Assembly: GCA_938001985.1 (NCBI GenBank)
Contig: CALLBE010000072.1
Location: forward strand, 1 to 7,410
Reading direction: 5' to 3'
Origin: an uncultured Verrucomicrobiales bacterium
GTDB lineage: Bacteria > Verrucomicrobiota > Verrucomicrobiia > Verrucomicrobiales > Akkermansiaceae
DNA length: 7,410 nt
Positions within the stretch are counted from its first letter, which is position 1. Every line of letters starts with the position of its first letter. The notes beneath the pieces are model-generated. The model was not told the DNA's origin and did no database searches. It was given only the letters and a program-made list of their open reading frames with translations. Positions 1 to 7,327 of this stretch are shown here, piece by piece. A program made the position numbers and the translations under genes.

Positions 1-923
1 CCTCGGCAGATGGCAAGGCAGTTGCGCATGATCACTTGCCTCCGGCGTCAGAGAAGTTAACGCAGATCGAGGGTGTTCAGTCCGAAGGTTTGGTGGCTAC
101 GGTTTTTGAAGGGCTCTCAGTTCTTCCTTTCCCTATTACGAATTCAATGATCATGACTTTCCTAGCGGGAGGGCTTCTTATTTTGTTGTGTAGAATAGCA
201 ACGAGTAAAATGTCTGTAATTCCTGGTGGAGTGCAGAACTTTGCTGAGTTTGCAATCGGCTCTTTATATGATTTCTTAGAATCAATCATGGGTAAGCATC
301 TGACGAAGCGTACATTCTGGTTCTTGGGTAGTGTGTTCTTCTTGATTCTCTTTTCTAACTGGATGGGTTTGATTCCAGGTGTTGGTACCGTTGGTTTACA
401 GGCTACGGATGCGGCTGGTAATGCAGTTGATTTCCCTGGATCTCATCACGATACATTTAGGCCTTTCCTTCGTGGTGCGAATGCGGACCAAACAGTTACC
501 TTTGCGATGTCACTGACCTTCTTCGCTTTGTGGTTGTACTGGAGTTTCACCGAGATTGGTGCTAAAGGCTTCTTTTCACACATCTTTGCGCCTAAGGGTA
601 AGTTCTCGGGTCCTATGTTAATCTTTATGGCGCTGATCTTCTTCTTGGTGGGGTGTATTGAGATTGTTTCCATCTCGCTCAGACCTTTGAGTTTAGCTCT
701 AAGACTTTACGGTAATATATACGGTGGTGAGACGCTTCTAGAGACTTTAGGGGTGAGCGCTGGAGATAATTTCTTCGCGAGAGTGCTGGGGCCGCTTCCG
801 TTCTACTTTATGGAGTTGATGGTGGGTGCGATTCAAGCGTTTGTCTTCACTCTCTTATCAGCAATCTTTATTAAATTGATGTGTGAGCATCACGACGATG
901 AGCACGAGGAGGCTCATCACTAA
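1..923 (+). CDS. atpB: F-type ATP synthase subunit a (5' partial)
   Basis: Membrane stator subunit that forms the proton half-channels against the c-ring. The frame is open from base 3 to the stop at 921-923 without an upstream stop, so the gene begins outside the window; the TTG at 36 is not a credible start. Visible membrane segments lie at about 147-203 (MIMTFLAGGLLILLCRIA), 318-375, 490-545, 610-680 and 800-880. The family signature SLALRLYGNIYGGE is encoded at 690-731, and its essential channel arginine (E. coli aR210) is the AGA codon at 702-704. GAIQAFVF near the C terminus carries the equivalent of E. coli aQ252. The tail is acidic and His-rich (CEHHDDEHEEAHH). It is followed 74 bases later by atpE, in the usual operon order. 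Identification is secure; only the N-terminal length is unknown. Confidence 0.97.
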   Translation, partial: SADGKAVAHDHLPPASEKLTQIEGVQSEGLVATVFEGLSVLPFPITNSMIMTFLAGGLLILLCRIATSKMSVIPGGVQNFAEFAIGSLYDFLESIMGKHLTKRTFWFLGSVFFLILFSNWMGLIPGVGTVGLQATDAAGNAVDFPGSHHDTFRPFLRGANADQTVTFAMSLTFFALWLYWSFTEIGAKGFFSHIFAPKGKFSGPMLIFMALIFFLVGCIEIVSISLRPLSLALRLYGNIYGGETLLETLGVSAGDNFFARVLGPLPFYFMELMVGAIQAFVFTLLSAIFIKLMCEHHDDEHEEAHH

Positions 924-997
924 AACAAAATTTCGCCAATTCGATCCATGGCATAAGATTGTGGAGAGTTGGTGTTTAACCTAAAAAATACAAAAAA

Positions 998-1228
998 ATG
1001 GATATATTAAATCTAGTAGCAGAAGCAGCATCAGGTGGTGTTACAGGTACGATTCAGTTCGGTCTTGCAGCAATCGGCGGTGCTTTCGGTATCGGTATGA
1101 TCGGTGCTAAAGCGGCTGAGTCAACAGGACGTAACCCGTCTGCAGCAGGTAGCATTCTTACCCTTTCAATTATTTTGGCTGCTCTTATCGAGGGTCTTGT
1201 AATTCTTACTTTCTTCCTTGCTAAATAA
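998..1228 (+). CDS. atpE: F-type ATP synthase subunit c (c-ring proteolipid)
   Basis: 76-residue hairpin protein that oligomerises into the rotating ring and carries the coupling ion. Helix 1 is about residues 13-40 and contains the small-residue packing motif GGAFGIG (27-33). The polar cytoplasmic loop has R45-N46-P47, where E. coli has R-Q-P. Helix 2 is about residues 51-74 with the ion-binding Glu65 in AALIEGLVIL. Sodium-type c subunits have Gln at position 32 and Ser after the Glu; here these are Ile32 and Gly66, so a proton-binding site is inferred. The ATG at 998 directly follows an A-rich leader (CTAAAAAATACAAAAAA) with no Shine-Dalgarno. The gene is flanked by the two longest gaps in the operon (74 and 76 bases), as might suit a subunit needed in about ten or more copies. 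Confidence 0.97.
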   Translation: MDILNLVAEAASGGVTGTIQFGLAAIGGAFGIGMIGAKAAESTGRNPSAAGSILTLSIILAALIEGLVILTFFLAK

Positions 1229-1256
1229 GCAACTCGGAAGATTTTAACAACAGCTT

Positions 1257-1281
1257 TTGAGGCTAGCTATAAAGGCCTCAA
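1257..1281 (+). promoter_or_regulatory. Hairpin between atpE and atpF
   Basis: Perfect 7-bp inverted repeat TTGAGGC (1257-1263) / GCCTCAA (1275-1281) with an 11-base loop; T1264 and G1274 could add a G-U pair. It sits 28 bases after the atpE stop and ends 23 bases before the atpF ATG. Only a short T4 run follows at 1285-1288, so it is not a strong terminator. It could protect the 3' end of atpE message or attenuate reading into atpF, which would help make more c than b. That role is inference. Confidence 0.4.
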
Positions 1282-1304
1282 CAATTTTCAATTTAAAACA
1301 AAAA

Positions 1305-1862
1305 ATGATCTTTTCTGAAATTTTAGCTATAGCAGAGACTCCGATAGCCCAAGAGGTTGGGACTCTTGAGGGTATTCTTCATTCATTGCATGTACATGAG
1401 GACTTGCTGTTGGGTCAGACTATTACCTTTATCCTGGTTATTGCATTAATTTCTAAATTTGGCGTAGGGCCAATCGTTGCGATTCTCGAGGAGCGTAAGC
1501 AAAAGATCGAAGAGATCGAGTCGAAGTCAGAAGCGATCAAAACTCAATTAGCTGACGCTGAGTCTGAAAAGGCAGCTGTTATCGCTAAAGCAAGTGAAGA
1601 TGCAACTCGTATCGTGGCAGAGGCCAAAGCGAGTGCGGAAAAAATTGCTGAGAGAAAAGCAGAAGAAGCAGAAGCAAATGCGGCTGGTATCGTAGCTCGC
1701 GCTGAGCAACAAACTCAAGCGGACAAAGAAGCAGCAACAGCAGAAATCAAAGCTCACTTCGGAAAACTATTGGCAAACGCCACAACAGCGGTTACAGGTA
1801 AAGTGTTAACAGCTGATGATCAATCTCGTATCAACGAGGAAGCCGCATCAACGGTTAACTAA
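1305..1862 (+). CDS. atpF: F-type ATP synthase subunit b (peripheral stalk)
   Basis: 185-residue stator subunit linking the a subunit in the membrane to delta and alpha on F1. A single membrane helix lies at about residues 34-56 (LLLGQTITFILVIALISKFG), followed by a long Ala/Glu/Lys/Gln-rich coiled coil from about 62 to 160, typical of b. The frame is open back to a TTG at 1257, but I chose ATG 1305: it sits right after an A-rich leader (TTTAAAACAAAAA) like that of atpE and atpA, and the TTG lies in the stem of the 1257-1281 hairpin. Even from ATG 1305 there are about 33 residues before the helix, whereas classical b starts almost at the helix. The stop is 11 bases before atpH. No b/delta fusion is seen. 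Confidence 0.95.
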   Translation: MIFSEILAIAETPIAQEVGTLEGILHSLHVHEDLLLGQTITFILVIALISKFGVGPIVAILEERKQKIEEIESKSEAIKTQLADAESEKAAVIAKASEDATRIVAEAKASAEKIAERKAEEAEANAAGIVARAEQQTQADKEAATAEIKAHFGKLLANATTAVTGKVLTADDQSRINEEAASTVN

Positions 1863-1873
1863 TTATAGGATCG

Positions 1874-2269
1874 ATGAAAATTTCGAAAAAAGCTCAAGAT
1901 ACAGCAAGACGATTTGCTCAATTTTGCATCACTGGTGTAGGTGTTGTGGATGAAGCAAGCGTTAAGACTGTTATCGAAAAATTAAGAGAGTCAAAGCCAA
2001 GTGATCATCAGGCTATTTTGACTGCTTTCAAAAACTTTATTGAAATTGAGTTGAAGAAGGGGATGGCTACGGTTGAGTCTGCTATTGAGCTAACCGCTGA
2101 GGTTAAAAGCCAATTGGAGTCTTCTTTGACCGCTCGTTATGATCGATCCCTTTCCTTTATCTACACTATCACCCCAGAATTGCTTGGCGGAGTTAAGATC
2201 CGTGTTGGCGACGATCTAGTTGACAACAGTGTTCAAGCCAAAATCGAACAGCTTTCAGCAGCTTTTTAA
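1874..2269 (+). CDS. atpH: F-type ATP synthase subunit delta, shortened
   Basis: Stator subunit (OSCP homologue) that ties the top of F1 to the b stalk. The C-terminal domain is recognisable from about residue 64 on: MATVESAIELTAEV, then the signature ITPELLGGVKIRVGDDLVDNSV (compare E. coli [22 protein letters not shown]). The protein has 131 residues against about 175-180 for the family (E. coli 177). The missing length is in the N-terminal six-helix domain: only about 63 residues precede the C domain, enough for about three helices. The start cannot be moved upstream, because TAA at 1856-1858 is in frame with only ATT, ATA, GGA and TCG after it. Weak Shine-Dalgarno-like AGGA at 1867-1870 lies 3 bases before the ATG. 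Spacing to atpA is 32 bases. Identity follows from the C domain and operon position. Confidence 0.92.
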   Translation: MKISKKAQDTARRFAQFCITGVGVVDEASVKTVIEKLRESKPSDHQAILTAFKNFIEIELKKGMATVESAIELTAEVKSQLESSLTARYDRSLSFIYTITPELLGGVKIRVGDDLVDNSVQAKIEQLSAAF

Positions 2270-2301
2270 TCACACCTTAAAACAAACAAATATTTTTTAA
2301 A

Positions 2302-3834
2302 ATGAGTACTATTCTTCAAAGCATTGAACAAGAAATTGCAAACTTATCTGCAGGTTCTGAGATGACCAATACAGGTCTAGTTCGTGAGATCGCGGACGGT
2401 GTGGCTAAAGTTACAGGCCTGAGTGGAGTTAAACTAAATGAGATGCTCGAGTTCCCTGGCGGAATCATCGGTCTTGCTCTCAACTTGGAAGAGACCGAAG
2501 TAGGGGTGGTTCTTTTAGGTGATTACACCGGCATTAGAGAAGGTGATGAAGTTAAAACAACTGGTAAGCTTCTTTCCGTTCCTGTAGGCCCTGAGTCTTT
2601 AGGTCGTGTGGTTGACGCCTTGGCTGCTCCTGAAGATGGCAAGCCAGCGTTCACGCCAGCTGCTCATTACCCAGTTGAGAAAATTGCTCCAGGCATCATC
2701 GCTCGTGAGTCAGTAGGTGAGCCTTTACAAACAGGTATCATGGCGATTGACGCAATGGTGCCAGTAGGTCGTGGTCAGCGTGAGTTGATTATTGGTGACC
2801 GTGCAACTGGTAAGACAACGATTGCTATTGATACCATTATTTCACAAGCAAACCAGAACAAGGCTGCTGCCGCTGGTAAGCTCACAGGTCACAACGAAGT
2901 TTACTGTATCTACGTTGCGATTGGTCAGAAAAACTCAAATATTGCTAACACGGTAAGAACACTTACTAAAGCAGGTGCGATGGAGTACACGACGCTGGTA
3001 ACGGCTTCTGCTTCTTCACCAGCAGCGATGCAGTACTTAGCGCCATACACAGGTTGTGCGCTTGCTGAGTACCACATGGATCAAGGTAAAGATGTCTTAA
3101 TCGTATTTGATGATCTTTCTAAGCACGCGGTTGCTTACCGTCAGATGTCTCTGATTCTACGTCGTCCTTCAGGTCGTGAAGCTTACCCTGGTGATGTTTT
3201 CTACCTTCACTCACGCCTTCTTGAGCGTTCAGCTCGTTTGAACCAAGACGCAGGTGGTGGTTCAATCACAGCGCTTCCAATCATTGAGACTCAAGCAGGT
3301 GATGTATCAGCTTACATCCCAACCAACGTGATCTCGATTACCGATGGTCAGATCTTCCTTGAGACAGACTTATTCAACAAAGGTATTCGCCCTGCGATCT
3401 CAGTAGGTCTTTCCGTATCTAGGGTGGGTGGTGCTGCTCAAACTAAAGCGGTTAAGAAGGTATCTGGTTCAATCAAGCTTGATTTGGCTCAGTATCGTGA
3501 ATTACAAGCCTTTGCTCAGTTTGGTTCTGACCTTGATGAGACGACAAAAGCTAAGCTTGATCGTGGTGCTCGTGCCGTAGAGATTTTCAAACAAGACCAA
3601 TATGCGCCTAAGTCCATGGAGATGGAAGTGGCTGTCATGTACGCGGTTCAAAACGGCTACTACGATGATGTAGCTGTTGAGCGCGTGGTTGAGTGTCAAA
3701 AAGCATTGGAAGAGTTCTTAACCGAGCGTAAGGCTGACCTTATGCAGCTCATCGCTAACGAAAAAGCACTCACGAACGATGTGAAGGCTGGTTTAGACCA
3801 AGCCCTTAATGACTTCAAATCAACGTGGTCGTAA
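2302..3834 (+). CDS. atpA: F-type ATP synthase subunit alpha
   Basis: 510-residue subunit of the F1 head, non-catalytic nucleotide site, normal length. An N-terminal beta-barrel domain (about 25-95) leads to the nucleotide domain with P-loop GDRATGKT at 165-172, where nearly all relatives have GDRQTGKT. Walker B is VLIVFDD at 265-271. The arginine finger that reaches the beta catalytic site is R374 in [10 protein letters not shown] (E. coli R376). The preceding block reads [11 protein letters not shown], with Ser367 where Asn is usual. The C-terminal helical domain follows to the end. The ATG comes after an A/T-rich leader (TATTTTTTAAA) without Shine-Dalgarno, 32 bases past atpH. Arginine is mostly CGT, as expected of a highly expressed gene. 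The substitutions are conservative enough that activity is expected. Confidence 0.98.
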   Translation: MSTILQSIEQEIANLSAGSEMTNTGLVREIADGVAKVTGLSGVKLNEMLEFPGGIIGLALNLEETEVGVVLLGDYTGIREGDEVKTTGKLLSVPVGPESLGRVVDALAAPEDGKPAFTPAAHYPVEKIAPGIIARESVGEPLQTGIMAIDAMVPVGRGQRELIIGDRATGKTTIAIDTIISQANQNKAAAAGKLTGHNEVYCIYVAIGQKNSNIANTVRTLTKAGAMEYTTLVTASASSPAAMQYLAPYTGCALAEYHMDQGKDVLIVFDDLSKHAVAYRQMSLILRRPSGREAYPGDVFYLHSRLLERSARLNQDAGGGSITALPIIETQAGDVSAYIPTNVISITDGQIFLETDLFNKGIRPAISVGLSVSRVGGAAQTKAVKKVSGSIKLDLAQYRELQAFAQFGSDLDETTKAKLDRGARAVEIFKQDQYAPKSMEMEVAVMYAVQNGYYDDVAVERVVECQKALEEFLTERKADLMQLIANEKALTNDVKAGLDQALNDFKSTWS

Positions 3835-3841
3835 CCTATAA

Positions 3842-3849
3842 CATTCTTT
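3842..3849 (+). promoter_or_regulatory. Pyrimidine-rich leader motif before atpG
   Basis: CATTCTTT lies exactly 5 bases before the atpG ATG in a 20-base gap with no Shine-Dalgarno. The same octamer at the same distance precedes atpD. Over 18 bases ending in ATG the two leaders match at 15 (AACATTCTTTAACCTATG against ACCATTCTTTCATCTATG). A shared initiation or processing signal is inferred. Confidence 0.35.
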
Positions 3850-3854
3850 AACCT

Positions 3855-4727
3855 ATGGCTAACTTAAGAGACATTCGTCGACGCATTAAATCTGTAAAGG
3901 GAACTGCACAGATTACTAAGGCGATGCAACTCGTTGCCGCGGCTAAGATGAAGAAGGCGCAAGATCAGGCCGTTGCCGGTCGTTCTTACGCTAAGAAGTT
4001 AATGGGTGTGCTTGCTAACTTACAAGCAAGCGCGAAGCAGACTAATAATCCACTTCTTCAGGAAAAAGATGGCGACAAAGAACTTGTTCTTATCGTCACC
4101 GCGGACAAAGGGCTTTGTGGTGGCTTAAATGCTAACCTTCAAAAGCGCATTTTTGCGGAAGCAAAAGACAACCAAGAATTTGCCATTGTTGGTAAAAAAG
4201 GCGTGGACATGCTTCGTCGCCTTTCTAAGCAACAAGGCGAAGAGTTGACTATCCTTGATAAATTCGAAGTCAATGACCCGGTGCCTTTTGAAAAAGCACG
4301 TCCTATTGCTAGCTTCTTAACCGAGAAGTTCTTAAGCGAAGAGTATTCAGCCATTAAGGTTATCTACACGAAGTTTAACAACACCATGAGCCAAGAGCCT
4401 AGCATGGTGACCTTACTCCCTATCCAGTCAGAAGACTTGAGCGGTGAAGAGGGGAATGCTTCGGAAGAGACAGATTACACTTTTGAACCCAATGCGGAGG
4501 AGGTGCTTGAGCAGCTGCTACCGCTTTACGTAAACTTTAATGTTTATCAGTTGATTGTAGAGTCGCGTGCTTCTGAGCACTCCGCTCGTATGGTTGCCAT
4601 GAAAGCGGCGACTGATAATGCAAATCAACTTACAGACGATTTAACACTCGAATATAACAAAGCTCGTCAGGCTGCCATTACTGCTGAGCTCCTAGAAATC
4701 ACCACTGCTCAAATGGCGGCAAGTTAA
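3855..4727 (+). CDS. atpG: F-type ATP synthase subunit gamma (central rotor shaft)
   Basis: 290 residues, normal length. Gamma turns inside the alpha3-beta3 head and transmits c-ring rotation to the catalytic sites. The N-terminal helix carries the family signature RDIRRRIKSVKGTAQITKAM (5-24) with QLVAAAKMKKA after it. The globular part has the conserved TADKGLCGGLNAN (82-94; usually SDRGLCGGLN). The C-terminal helix has ESRASEHSARMVAMKAATDNA (236-256) and YNKARQAAITAELLEI (267-282). An acidic, probably exposed stretch (SEDLSGEEGNASEE, 192-205) comes before the C-terminal helix. The extreme C terminus, TTAQMAAS, departs from the more common GGA-A ending that sits in the head's bearing. There is no plant-type redox cysteine insert. 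It begins 20 bases after atpA behind the CATTCTTT leader and is followed after 21 bases by atpD. Confidence 0.98.
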   Translation: MANLRDIRRRIKSVKGTAQITKAMQLVAAAKMKKAQDQAVAGRSYAKKLMGVLANLQASAKQTNNPLLQEKDGDKELVLIVTADKGLCGGLNANLQKRIFAEAKDNQEFAIVGKKGVDMLRRLSKQQGEELTILDKFEVNDPVPFEKARPIASFLTEKFLSEEYSAIKVIYTKFNNTMSQEPSMVTLLPIQSEDLSGEEGNASEETDYTFEPNAEEVLEQLLPLYVNFNVYQLIVESRASEHSARMVAMKAATDNANQLTDDLTLEYNKARQAAITAELLEITTAQMAAS

Positions 4728-6182
<1,455 letters not shown>

Positions 6183-6195
6183 TATTTAAAAGCGA

Positions 6196-6591
6196 ATGGC
6201 ACTTCAATTTGAAATTGTAACTCCAGAAAAGACAGTTCTCTCCACCACGGTAGAGGCTGTTTATTTCCCAGGTCTAATGGGTGAGACAGGTATCCTATCC
6301 GCTCACACAGCGATGGTTGGAGCCATTGAGCCTGGAGTGCTTAAGTATGTAATTGCTGGCAAAGAAGAGAAGCTTGCCGTTGGTGCTGGATTTGCAGAGA
6401 TCAAAGATGATAAACTAATCGTTATCACGGATTTGGTTGCTTCTGCAGACGAAGTTGACTCCAGTAAGCTCTCAGACAGTTTAGCCAAGCTACAAGCCTC
6501 TCTCGAAGGTCTTAATCTAAACGATCATGAAGATCAGATTAAGATGATCGAAGGCGACATCGCTAGAGTTAACGCTCAGTTAGCTCTCTAA
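6196..6591 (+). CDS. atpC: F-type ATP synthase subunit epsilon
   Basis: 131 residues, normal length. Epsilon sits on gamma at the foot of F1, couples the c-ring to gamma, and in many bacteria inhibits ATP hydrolysis through its C-terminal helices. Residues 1 to about 85 form the beta sandwich, with AVYFPGLMGETGILSAHTAM (21-40) as the recognisable block (compare LPG-GEFGILPGHAP) and PGVLKY (46-51). Residues about 88-131 are predicted helix-turn-helix. The (I/L)DxxRA ATP-binding motif known from Bacillus-type epsilon is not seen; the corresponding stretch reads ADEVDSSKLSDSLAKL without the Arg. It lies 13 bases after atpD with no Shine-Dalgarno (TAAAAGCGA before ATG) and is the last gene before the terminator. 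Confidence 0.95.
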   Translation: MALQFEIVTPEKTVLSTTVEAVYFPGLMGETGILSAHTAMVGAIEPGVLKYVIAGKEEKLAVGAGFAEIKDDKLIVITDLVASADEVDSSKLSDSLAKLQASLEGLNLNDHEDQIKMIEGDIARVNAQLAL

Positions 6592-6613
6592 GCTTTTAAG
6601 AATCTACTTTAAT

Positions 6614-6645
6614 AAAAAGCCCTCTAGCAATAGAGGGCTTTTTTT
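6614..6645 (+). terminator. Intrinsic terminator of the atp operon
   Basis: Perfect stem AAAAAGCCCTCTA (6614-6626) / TAGAGGGCTTTTT (6631-6643) with an 8-bp G+C-containing core, GCAA tetraloop (GNRA type, 6627-6630) and a seven-T run at 6639-6645. It starts 22 bases after the atpC stop. The A-tract/T-tract symmetry would allow some termination on the reverse strand too, but no reverse gene approaches it. Confidence 0.93.
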
Positions 6646-6665
6646 GTGTTAAGAGGGGGCTGTTT

Positions 6666-6694
6666 TTTACCGGATTCTACTATCAAGATATAGG
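6666..6694 (+). promoter_or_regulatory. Weak sigma70-like promoter candidate
   Basis: TTTACC (6666-6671; 4 of 6 to TTGACA), a 17-base spacer, and TATAGG (6689-6694; 4 of 6 to TATAAT). It lies just downstream of the terminator, where a new transcript for the genes from 6787 on would be expected to start. The match is modest and A+T-rich DNA gives such hits by chance. Confidence 0.25.
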
Positions 6695-6724
6695 ATGCTA
6701 AGCAAAACTTGATAGACAGCTTAG
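6680..6724 (+). repeat. Two interlocking inverted repeats
   Basis: CTATCAAG (6680-6687) pairs perfectly with CTTGATAG (6708-6715), loop 20 bases. CTAAGC (6698-6703), inside that loop, pairs with GCTTAG (6719-6724) outside it. The arrangement is either a pseudoknot-like fold, two competing hairpins, or operator half-sites around the candidate -10 at 6689-6694. AGCAAA (6701-6706) can also pair with TTTGCT (6739-6744). Pairing is seen directly; function is inference. Confidence 0.35.
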
Positions 6725-6752
6725 ATAATTCATTTATGTTTGCTGGAGTGTG

Positions 6753-6800
6753 ATGGAGCAAAAACACGACTTTCAGCGAGGTGATTATGAGAGCATTTGA
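6753..6800 (+). CDS. Possible 15-residue leader peptide
   Basis: ATG at 6753 with GGAG (6745-6748) four bases upstream encodes MEQKHDFQRGDYESI and stops at TGA 6798-6800. It overlaps the start of the 63-residue gene (ATG 6787) by 14 bases in another frame, a layout that would allow translational coupling. No family is recognisable, the peptide has no run of one amino acid to suggest classical attenuation, and an ORF this short can arise by chance. Confidence 0.2.
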   Translation: MEQKHDFQRGDYESI

Positions 6801-6978
6801 AATATATATTAATAATGAGCCTCTCTGCACAGTTGGCTTGGAAGGTTATTCAGTTTTAAACGCTATTTTAACTTCACACATAGTCGATCCTGAAATGAAT
6901 AATATGCATAATACTGATTATCAGAGAGATTTAGATAGTTTCACGGCAGATTGTAGAAACTCCTGTCCAGTGCAATAA
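6787..6978 (+). CDS. Small hypothetical protein, 63 residues
   Basis: I do not recognise a named family. The start is taken as ATG 6787 rather than GTG 6781, because GAGG (6778-6781) lies five bases upstream, a well placed Shine-Dalgarno and the clearest one in the window. The N-terminal half (residues 3-28, beginning FEIYINNEPLCTVGLEGYSV and ending NAIL) alternates polar and hydrophobic residues like a beta hairpin. It gives me a vague impression of small proteins with an FEI-INGK-LCTAGI-GVL-AIL pattern, but that is memory, not a search. The second half (about 31-63) is polar, rich in Asn, Asp and Met, with two Cys near the end (CRNSCPVQ) and no hydrophobic core. I found no continuation in other frames that would indicate a frameshift. 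All three arginines are AGA. The 113-residue membrane protein begins 7 bases downstream, so the two are probably co-transcribed. Confidence 0.6.
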   Translation: MRAFEIYINNEPLCTVGLEGYSVLNAILTSHIVDPEMNNMHNTDYQRDLDSFTADCRNSCPVQ

Positions 6979-6985
6979 AAATAAT

Positions 6986-7327
6986 ATGAATGATCTATTT
7001 ACAGCCGTTATGGCTTATTTTTGTATACTGTTAAATATTGTGTCAGCAATTCTTCTATTAAAGAAGATGGGGATAACAATTCCTACCCTAATGTTGGCGT
7101 TGTTTTTTATTTTTTATAATATTGGGCCTGCCCTAGTTAGAGCTCTCTATGATTCTCAAATTATTATAAAATCATATCAGACTTATATACTAGTGGTGGG
7201 CTTAGTCATATCAGGAATAGCTTTGTTATTACTGATAGGAGTTTCTATGTTAAAACCTACTCGAAAGGATAAAAAGGGGGCTGCCAAGAATGGCACGAAC
7301 TTAAGGGGCATTTCAGTGAAAGAATGA
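6986..7327 (+). CDS. Small membrane protein with three predicted helices
   Basis: 113 residues, function not recognised. Hydrophobic segments lie at about residues 7-25 (AVMAYFCILLNIVSAILLL), 31-52 (including TIPTLMLALFFIFYNIGPAL) and 66-89 (including TYILVVGLVISGIALLLLIG). The tail from about 90 is basic and soluble (KPTRKDKKGAAKNG), suggesting by the positive-inside rule that the C terminus is cytoplasmic. The ATG at 6986 has no Shine-Dalgarno but follows the upstream stop by only 7 bases, so coupled translation is plausible. Codon choice (ATA, TTA, AGA/CGA/AGG with no CGT) differs from the atp genes. The stop overlaps the ATG of the next ORF (ATGA). It could be a small accessory subunit of whatever the downstream gene encodes. 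Confidence 0.7.
   Translation: MNDLFTAVMAYFCILLNIVSAILLLKKMGITIPTLMLALFFIFYNIGPALVRALYDSQIIIKSYQTYILVVGLVISGIALLLLIGVSMLKPTRKDKKGAAKNGTNLRGISVKE

Noticed and set aside
36..38. TTG at 36 as the start of atpB
   Set aside because: The same frame is open to the window edge and codes plausible sequence upstream (SADGKAVAHDH), so the gene most likely starts outside the window.
1257..1304. TTG at 1257 as the start of atpF, adding 16 residues
   Set aside because: The TTG lies in the stem of a 7-bp hairpin, and the ATG at 1305 has the same A-rich leader as atpE and atpA.
1874..2269. Fusion of the missing delta domain to subunit b, as in mycobacteria
   Set aside because: Subunit b has an ordinary C terminus and length, with a stop at 1860-1862 and no delta-like helices added.
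6709..6729. TTGATA (6709-6714) and GATAAT (6724-6729) as a promoter
   Set aside because: The boxes look good singly but the spacer is only 9 bases; no good -10 occurs 16-18 bases after TTGATA.
6624..6830. 68-residue reverse ORF downstream of atpC
   Set aside because: It runs through the terminator stem and the inverted repeats and overlaps the start of the better supported forward gene at 6787.
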